Origin: Leptospiraceae bacterium
Lineage (GTDB): Bacteria > Spirochaetota > Leptospiria > Leptospirales > Leptonemataceae
Assembly: GCA_020440935.1 (NCBI GenBank)
Contig: JAGRNC010000048.1
Location: forward strand, 1-11,241
DNA: 11,241 nucleotides
Reading direction: 5' to 3'
Shown here: positions 6,173-11,241 of the stretch, piece after piece
How the letters are laid out: every line of letters begins with the position of its first letter
Position numbering within the stretch: position 1 is the stretch's first letter
The notes under the pieces: model-generated
Seen by the model: the letters and a program-made list of their open reading frames with translations, nothing else
Databases searched by the model: none
Told to the model about the DNA's origin: nothing
Program-made: the position numbers and the translations under genes

Positions 6173-8614
6173 TTAATTGTCTACGTACTGGCCACCGGTC
6201 CGTCTTCGCCGTACGGTGCCATCCGTTGGATCGATTTGAAGCAGGTGGATCCAGCCGTTTTCGATTAACTGTCTTACTACATCGTGTTTGGCGATGATCG
6301 ACTCCAGCGACTCCGCCGGGGCCTCAATGAATACGCTCAAGCGTAGCGGTTCATGGGCCAATTTCTCTCCATCGTGCACCGATTGGATGGGAAGACCCAC
6401 TCTTAGATCGCCGCCATTGCCTTCCTGGACTCCCGATTCATTAACCAGGTTATGCAGCACCTTGGAGCCAGCTCCGTAGACTTCAGGAGCTACCGAAGAA
6501 CAATAATACTGCATATTGATCCAGTTTGTAACTACCATCGGTGCGGTCATAATGAGCTCCAGTGTCTTAAGCCCATCGTCCTTTCGGTAATCGTAATCGT
6601 GCAGAAAGGCCCTGCCCCCCAAATCGGCGTTTCTCGTGCGAAACCGAGGAGCCACCACAAAACAACCGTTCCCGGTCAGGCCCCATTCCGGTCGCACTTC
6701 GGCCCAGTTCCGGGGTCGTCGATTATAATGAGGATCCAACACCGCCGAACGCGATACGCTCCGCTCTTTGCGAGCCCGCCCAGAGGCAGCGTCGATCTTG
6801 CGCTTCAGATCCTGGATCTTCTTTCGTTTTTCGCGAGGGATGAGATCCTCGTCCAGAATATGGATTCGATCGGTAACGGTTTCGTGGATAGCCGGCACAA
6901 AGAGGGTCGATTCCGGAATCGTAACTCCTCGGGCCTTCAAGGTCTCCCGGATGTCCGCTGCATTCAATAGATCGGACAGAAGTCGTGCATTAATATCTCC
7001 TGCATGACCACCGCAGGCTCCACAATCCAGGGAGGCAGAAAATGCATTATTCGTGGTGTCGGATCCGTGACCTACCAGAATAACCAGCTCGGCCATTTCG
7101 TTCAGCAGTCCCATGTTTCGCAGAACGTTTTGGGCCATATCGCACTTCTGATCGATGGTCAATAGCTCGCCATCCGGTCCCGTCATAGAACCGCTATCCG
7201 GACTCGTTCGGCTATCATCGAATCGCTGGGGCAATCGCAGACCGCGAAATTTTCGCATTAGCGAATGGAACGTCTGCCGAATCACATTCTCCACAGAAAG
7301 TAAACCGAATAGCTCCACAAATAGGAAAGAGGAAATGGGAGCTTTGCGAAGATTTCGAAAATAGCTGATAATCATATTAGCATTCAGCGATTTTCTACCT
7401 CTGCTATCTTGCTTTTCGCGAACATGGAATCCTGGACTCAGAAGAACCGGCAGGCGATACGAAGGTCTTTTTTCCCCTTTTTGTTCGTACGCCAGGGGGA
7501 GTCCAAAGAATCCTGCAAATCCAATCGTTGCAAGCTCCGGAATTTCGGATTCCAGTCTGCGACGGATCACCTCGGAACGCACATCGATGCAAAAAGCCAT
7601 CTGAATGCCAGGTTTATCCGGAGGCGAAACGCTGAATCGGGACTGGATTCGCTTCTGAAAGGAGCGCTCCTGCGCGCATTGCCAGATATAGTGCAGTCGA
7701 TATCCGTGAACGGTGCGCTCGCCATGACCGACTTCGTTATAAGAAGTCTGCCAGAACGAAAGCGCAGGCGCGAAGTCCGATTCCTGAGCAAACTGAAACA
7801 ATCCGTAATCGTAGGCAATGCGAACCGCCAGCAAATCCAAAAGCGTAGTCTTTCTTGGAACATCGTAACCGAGACCCGACTGCCAATCCAGAAATCGAAA
7901 TTGCGTGGCCCATCCAAGCACAGAGGCAAGCAAACGTTGCAGATAAAGAGATTGGCCCTCCTCCGAAACCAGGCCCATTGCCGAAAGGGCCTTTTCGATC
8001 GCTTGCACATTGCTGTATTCCAGAAGCGGCTTTACATGCTCGCGAAAACCATGCGCGCCGTAGGCTTCCATGGCTCGGTCATATTCGATGATCTTTCCGA
8101 AAGCATGCCAGAAGTCCAGGTCTTGAAAAGGAAACGGCGCCAGAGCTTGCTGATCATCCAGATAGGCCGAGGCCATTTTTCCTAGATCATGGACGACGCA
8201 ACGGTGCCAGTATTGGTTTGCCTGTAGCTGCTCGGCCACCGAGGGGTACCGTCTAATCAAAGCATCGGAGCCTCTGGAAAGCTGAAGTAGATCGTCAAGG
8301 TTCGCCGGCGTCTCCGTCCAATGCTCGCGTTGTTCTGCAAGAACGGATGTTACGGATGCATCGGTGATCGTTCCCCGGCTGAATTCCTCCATATAATACT
8401 GGAGCGGCATAAACAGGGAGGCATGGATGACCGGGCTCAGTTCGGTCACCACATCGAAAAAGGAACGATCGCGCAGGTACCAGAATGGGTTAACGGCTGC
8501 CACCGATTGAAGCGGCCAGGAGGGAGCGACGATGGAAAGGGCCGACTCCAGGCGTTTCAGAAGTCCGGCATCCATTGACCGGGAAGCGTCTTGTAATTCT
8601 GTTTCTTGGCTCAT
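6173..8614 (-). CDS. dabA: DabA, zinc subunit of the DAB inorganic-carbon transporter (813 aa)
   Basis: This is a full-length member of the DabA family (UPF0753/DUF2309). DabA is a large, peripheral, carbonic-anhydrase-like subunit that binds zinc and works with DabB to take up inorganic carbon as bicarbonate. The expected zinc ligands are present: Cys342 and Asp344 in FCIDVRSEV, His516 in VGHGSDTTNN, and Cys531 in LDCGACGGHAGD. Their spacing matches the C351/D353/H524/C539 set described in Halothiobacillus. Other family hallmarks are VNPFWYLRD near residue 45 and NWINMQYYCSSVAPEVYGAG near the C-terminal third. The ATG is preceded by a strong AAGGGAGGGG ribosome site inside the end of dabB, and only three bases separate the two genes. 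No residue essential to the family appears to be missing. In a heterotroph the bicarbonate would feed carboxylases such as acetyl-CoA carboxylase rather than CO2 fixation; that is an inference. Confidence 0.95.
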   Translation of the reverse strand: MSQETELQDASRSMDAGLLKRLESALSIVAPSWPLQSVAAVNPFWYLRDRSFFDVVTELSPVIHASLFMPLQYYMEEFSRGTITDASVTSVLAEQREHWTETPANLDDLLQLSRGSDALIRRYPSVAEQLQANQYWHRCVVHDLGKMASAYLDDQQALAPFPFQDLDFWHAFGKIIEYDRAMEAYGAHGFREHVKPLLEYSNVQAIEKALSAMGLVSEEGQSLYLQRLLASVLGWATQFRFLDWQSGLGYDVPRKTTLLDLLAVRIAYDYGLFQFAQESDFAPALSFWQTSYNEVGHGERTVHGYRLHYIWQCAQERSFQKRIQSRFSVSPPDKPGIQMAFCIDVRSEVIRRRLESEIPELATIGFAGFFGLPLAYEQKGEKRPSYRLPVLLSPGFHVREKQDSRGRKSLNANMIISYFRNLRKAPISSFLFVELFGLLSVENVIRQTFHSLMRKFRGLRLPQRFDDSRTSPDSGSMTGPDGELLTIDQKCDMAQNVLRNMGLLNEMAELVILVGHGSDTTNNAFSASLDCGACGGHAGDINARLLSDLLNAADIRETLKARGVTIPESTLFVPAIHETVTDRIHILDEDLIPREKRKKIQDLKRKIDAASGRARKERSVSRSAVLDPHYNRRPRNWAEVRPEWGLTGNGCFVVAPRFRTRNADLGGRAFLHDYDYRKDDGLKTLELIMTAPMVVTNWINMQYYCSSVAPEVYGAGSKVLHNLVNESGVQEGNGGDLRVGLPIQSVHDGEKLAHEPLRLSVFIEAPAESLESIIAKHDVVRQLIENGWIHLLQIDPTDGTVRRRRTGGQYVDN

Positions 8615-8617
8615 CGC

Positions 8618-10114
8618 TTACCCCTCCCTTACCACAGGCGTATTCTTTTCGAAGAATCGATCGGATGCGGCGGAGAAATAGCCGCCGTTCAAAAGAAATG
8701 CATATAGTCTGCGCGAAAGCGAGCTTCCTCGTTGCAGGCTCCGAGTAAGCAGCAGGCCCAGACAGAATAGTCCAAGCGCGATGAGGCTGCTAATCGAGTA
8801 CGGCGAAAGTCCGGAAACCGAGGGCGAAGCAGGAGCCACTTCCGATAGGTACTGACCCAGGCCATGCTCTACAAGACCATACAATCCCACCGCGACCAAC
8901 ATCAGTACCAGGATTACCGACCAGACGCGAACGTAAGAATACCCCACCGACGATCGTCCGGTGTTCTGCACCAATCCCAGCCATAAAACTGCTCCGTATA
9001 TGAAATACGGAAACCTTCCTCCATTTTCGAATTCGAAGGAAAAATAGGCGAAAGCCAGAGCTCCGCCGATGCCCAGGAGGATGCCAAATAGGCCAATGGG
9101 ACGCAATTTGAAACCGGCCTTTCGCGCCTCATCCACCAATCCTCCCGTGGAAAGAAAGGCATGCGCCTTGTAGAAGCTGTGGGCGAAAATGTGGAGCAAT
9201 GCGACGCCGTAGGCGCCCAGACCGCATGCAAAAAGCATCATTCCCATCTGGCTGATTGTGGAATAGCCCAGCTTTCGCTTGATGTTGCTCTGAGTAATCA
9301 TGGAAAGAGCGCCATACACCGATGTTGTAGCGCCAGCGATGATCAAAACGGCGGGACCCACTTCCACGGACTGTAACAATGGACTCAGTCGGATCATGAG
9401 GAATCCGCCGGCATTAATAATTCCAGCGTGCATCATGGCCGACACAGGAGTAGGCGTGGCCATGGTATCCGGTAACCAGAAATGAAACGGAAATTGAGCC
9501 GATTTAATCATCGCTCCCATAACAAAGAAAAGGACAATCCATTCCATCCGAGTCGATTCTTGTCGAAAGCTCGGCCATGCATTATATACCTCGAATATTC
9601 GGTCGAATTCAAGACTATGAAAGGTATCGTAGGTTAAGAAAATACCTGCCAGTAATGCTAGATCCCCCAGACGACTGACCAGGGCCTTCTTCCGCGCAGC
9701 ATTCACGGCATCCGCCCGATCCGGAAAGAATAGAAGCAACTGGTGCAATCCATAGCTGGTAAGTAGCCAGCAAGCAAATAGCATTAACAAGTTGCTGGAA
9801 AGAACAAACAAGCATACTCCGATCACCGTGAGCAATAGATAGCGATAAAAATACCATTGCCGCTCTTCTCCGTCCAGATAGCGAATGGCAAAGCGGGCAA
9901 TCGCAGCTGCCAATAAAGAAATCATTATAAACAGAATGGTAGAAAGCGCATCAAGCTTAAGCGTTAGCGATACTTTGATTCCGCTGAACGTAAATGCCAG
10001 GATAGGCATATTCATAGAGCCAAAGAAGAAGACCCGGATGCACGAAAACAAAGCCAACAGGGCCAGTGCCCAGAGTATGCCATGAACGACGCGTATACTT
10101 ACCGATTTTCTCAT
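8618..10114 (-). CDS. dabB: DabB, proton-channel-like membrane subunit of the DAB transporter (498 aa)
   Basis: A polytopic membrane protein of the complex I antiporter-like family (Proton_antipo_M, NuoL/MrpA type). The core motif is at about residues 204-229: Lys204 in MIKSAQFPFHFWLPD, then TPTPVSAMMHAG. Conserved features such as YSTISQMGMMLFACGLG and the HIFAHSFYKAHAFLSTGG helix (with lysine and histidines) follow. At 498 aa it is shorter than NuoL, as is typical for DabB, and no other nuo or mrp genes are adjacent. Its partner dabA starts three bases after its stop. Together this identifies it as DabB, which couples ion flow to bicarbonate accumulation by DabA. The ATG at 10114 has a modest GGGAAG nine or so bases upstream. 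The C-terminus after the last helix is short and basic. Confidence 0.92.
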   Translation of the reverse strand: MRKSVSIRVVHGILWALALLALFSCIRVFFFGSMNMPILAFTFSGIKVSLTLKLDALSTILFIMISLLAAAIARFAIRYLDGEERQWYFYRYLLLTVIGVCLFVLSSNLLMLFACWLLTSYGLHQLLLFFPDRADAVNAARKKALVSRLGDLALLAGIFLTYDTFHSLEFDRIFEVYNAWPSFRQESTRMEWIVLFFVMGAMIKSAQFPFHFWLPDTMATPTPVSAMMHAGIINAGGFLMIRLSPLLQSVEVGPAVLIIAGATTSVYGALSMITQSNIKRKLGYSTISQMGMMLFACGLGAYGVALLHIFAHSFYKAHAFLSTGGLVDEARKAGFKLRPIGLFGILLGIGGALAFAYFSFEFENGGRFPYFIYGAVLWLGLVQNTGRSSVGYSYVRVWSVILVLMLVAVGLYGLVEHGLGQYLSEVAPASPSVSGLSPYSISSLIALGLFCLGLLLTRSLQRGSSLSRRLYAFLLNGGYFSAASDRFFEKNTPVVREG

Positions 10115-10165
10115 TAAACTATTCTTCCCGACTTCGATGCCGAGGCCTTACATACGAATTTTTTT

Positions 10166-10182
10166 ACTGTAATAAAAACAGT
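10166..10182. promoter_or_regulatory. Inverted repeat, possible operator upstream of dabBA
   Basis: ACTGT-AATAAAA-ACAGT is a 17-base perfect-arm inverted repeat, 52 bases before the dabB start. It overlaps the proposed -10 box. It looks like a dimeric repressor site. It resembles a LexA box (CTGT-N8-ACAG) but has a spacer one base too short, so I do not assign a regulator. Confidence 0.4.
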
Positions 10183-10203
10183 TACGAACGTTACCGCCGT
10201 CAA
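10175..10203 (-). promoter_or_regulatory. Candidate dabBA promoter
   Basis: On the minus strand TTGACG (10203-10198, 5 of 6 to the -35 consensus) is followed after 17 bases by TGTTTT (10180-10175), a weak -10. It lies about 60 bases before dabB, and the -10 falls inside the inverted repeat at 10166-10182. Confidence 0.4.
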
Positions 10204-10465
10204 GTTTTTTTGCATACTTAAGCAATCTTTAAAAGAGAACGAGCCCAAGCCTGGACATTTGCAACGTCATTACAAAACCCGGACGCAAACCAATGACAAT
10301 ATTCGCGCAAATCCGTGCCATTCACGCTAACTTTCGCATTTATATTCTAGTATCGTAGACGGTAGGTAAGATACAGAGCGAATGAAAAGACAATGGAGCG
10401 AATCGTAACAATTGGCATTGGACATCGATAACTCTGGCCTATGCAATCATCGATGGGTATTCGAA

Positions 10466-11241
10466 TTATTTGTCCGCCGCTTCGGGTATCGCGGTTCGCG
10501 TCAATGGATGGTCGGGAAGTTCCAGGCCCATGCGGCAATAGAAGTTGCGAATCGCCTGATTGCGAAGCTTCCAGTGCCCTCTGCGCACCAAAACCATCGC
10601 TTTCCAGAGCGGTCCGGCCTGGGTTTCTATCCGCGCTCCGCCGACAAACCAGACCGTACGATTCCAGGCTCCCGTTTTTCCATACAGGGAAAGCGCAGGA
10701 TAACGGTCCATATCGACCGGGGACATCGGCCATCGGATCAAGGGGCGCAGAGTTTCCTCAGAGCCGCCTTCCCGCGACAAAATCCGGATCATAAATCGAA
10801 GCTGTGATGTGGGATCGGTAGTTGCACTGCCGCCATAAGCAATGGCATCGATTCCTCCCGGCCAATTCGAAGACAAAGGTTGCGGATAAAAACCCATCCG
10901 ATCCACGGATGCGCGAAAAAAGGCCAGACCTTTCTGCCGGGCCAGGCTTCGGAAATAATCGTTGCTCGAGTAAAGTAAGGCCTCGGATAGATTGATCTTT
11001 CGCGGCGTCCCCGGTATATGGGGATCCTCTACTTCGAGTAAGGTGTCCGGGGAGTAGCCATCGTCGAGAAGCGCCAGTGCCAGGGCCAGTTTCACAGTGG
11101 AGGCGGCGTTTAGTTGGGCAGGCACGGATTTTCCATAGGATCGCGTTGGTTGATCGATTTCCTGTTCGAGAACCAGGAATCCCGAGTCCGGGGGCTGTTT
11201 ACAAAGGGCCGGCGGAAAGGCGGGCTTTTCGGCGCAAACCG
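10466..11241 (-). CDS. Class D beta-lactamase-like / penicillin-binding serine enzyme, C-terminal 257 residues (runs off right edge)
   Basis: The frame is open to the window edge, so the N-terminus is missing. Numbering from the first visible codon, the active-site motif is STVK with Ser47 (context NAASTVKLALALALLDDG). The second motif is SSN at 91-93 (context LLYSSNDYFRSLARQKG). The third is KTG at 188-190 (context LYGKTGAW). Spacings of 44 and 97 residues between motifs fit class D enzymes and their PBP relatives. The region between motifs two and three also follows the class D pattern (QLRFMIRILSREGGSEETLRPLI). The second motif has Asn where class D beta-lactamases usually have Val (SxV). 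That is more like the SxN of transpeptidases, so hydrolysis of beta-lactams is uncertain; it could be a small transpeptidase or carboxypeptidase acting on peptidoglycan in the periplasm. The GTG at 11125 is internal, not the start, because homologous sequence (SGFLVLEQE...) precedes it. It ends 351 bases before dabB in the same direction. Confidence 0.82.
   Translation of the reverse strand, partial: VCAEKPAFPPALCKQPPDSGFLVLEQEIDQPTRSYGKSVPAQLNAASTVKLALALALLDDGYSPDTLLEVEDPHIPGTPRKINLSEALLYSSNDYFRSLARQKGLAFFRASVDRMGFYPQPLSSNWPGGIDAIAYGGSATTDPTSQLRFMIRILSREGGSEETLRPLIRWPMSPVDMDRYPALSLYGKTGAWNRTVWFVGGARIETQAGPLWKAMVLVRRGHWKLRNQAIRNFYCRMGLELPDHPLTRTAIPEAADK

Larger units (their letters stand above)
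10115..10465. other. 351-base intergenic region between the beta-lactamase-like gene and dabB
   Basis: This is the longest stretch without a convincing gene. Near dabB it holds the candidate promoter and inverted repeat listed separately. In its middle the minus strand has a 35-codon open frame with a GTG start (10325-10218), with no ribosome site; I do not call it a gene. No tRNA, terminator with a T-run, or insertion-sequence end is visible. Short echoes such as GTTAC-GAAC-GTTAC (10181-10194) and two CATCGAT words (10424-10454) occur. Confidence 0.5.

Noticed and set aside
7409..8185. A 258-codon plus-strand open frame antisense to dabA
   Set aside because: DabA is conserved throughout this stretch, including the CIDVRSE zinc motif. 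The antisense product is a basic, low-complexity-like shadow.
10166..10182. LexA (SOS) box
   Set aside because: The arms CTGT and ACAG are right, but the spacer is 7 rather than 8 bases, and dabBA is not a known SOS operon. It is kept only as an unassigned inverted repeat.
10441..10807. Plus-strand frames opposite the beta-lactamase-like gene
   Set aside because: They are antisense shadows of the KTG-containing domain, without protein-like features.
11077..11125. GTG at 11125 as the start of the beta-lactamase-like gene
   Set aside because: The frame continues upstream to the window edge with sequence that fits the family's N-terminal strand, and a start there would leave only eight residues before the active-site Ser and no signal peptide.

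Overview
The window is a bacterial chromosomal segment of roughly balanced base composition. It holds ten protein genes (two cut by the window edges) and one 5S rRNA gene. The host is clearly a diderm: there is a beta-barrel-like outer-membrane protein ending in Phe, several signal-peptide proteins and a phosphatidylserine decarboxylase. A single 5S gene with its own promoter and terminator, and no 16S, 23S or tRNA next to it, is the arrangement known from Leptospirales spirochaetes. I therefore lean towards a Leptospira/Leptonema/Turneriella-type organism. This is an inference from layout and protein style, not proof.

Layout, left to right. (1) Positions 1-944, minus strand: a small cluster of three unrecognised genes (85 aa, 148 aa with a signal peptide, and the N-terminus of a third exported protein that runs off the left edge). 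The first two overlap by ATGA. (2) Positions 1077-1940, minus: a predicted outer-membrane beta-barrel protein. Its start codon overlaps, on a shared CATG, the start of (3) positions 1939-4185, plus: a 748-aa fusion of a sodium:alanine-symporter-like (AGCS) membrane domain with a complete phosphatidylserine decarboxylase. (4) Positions 4207-4779, minus: an exported TPM-domain protein. (5) Positions 4941-5055, minus: the 5S rRNA gene, followed by a strong hairpin terminator. (6) Positions 5175-6110, plus: a membrane-anchored alpha/beta hydrolase. (7) Positions 6173-10114, minus: dabB-dabA, a two-gene operon for an energy-coupled inorganic-carbon uptake system, with a candidate promoter and an inverted repeat upstream. 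(8) Positions 10466-11241, minus: a serine penicillin-recognising enzyme resembling class D beta-lactamases, cut by the right edge.

How the genes work together. DabB (proton-channel-like membrane subunit) and DabA (zinc, carbonic-anhydrase-like subunit) form one complex that would accumulate bicarbonate. The fusion protein would make phosphatidylethanolamine from phosphatidylserine in the inner membrane, with an attached transporter-like domain of unknown role whose signature motifs are altered. The other genes look like independent housekeeping or envelope genes. The most unusual item is the AGCS-decarboxylase fusion. I see no mobile element, CRISPR array, tRNA or phage gene.
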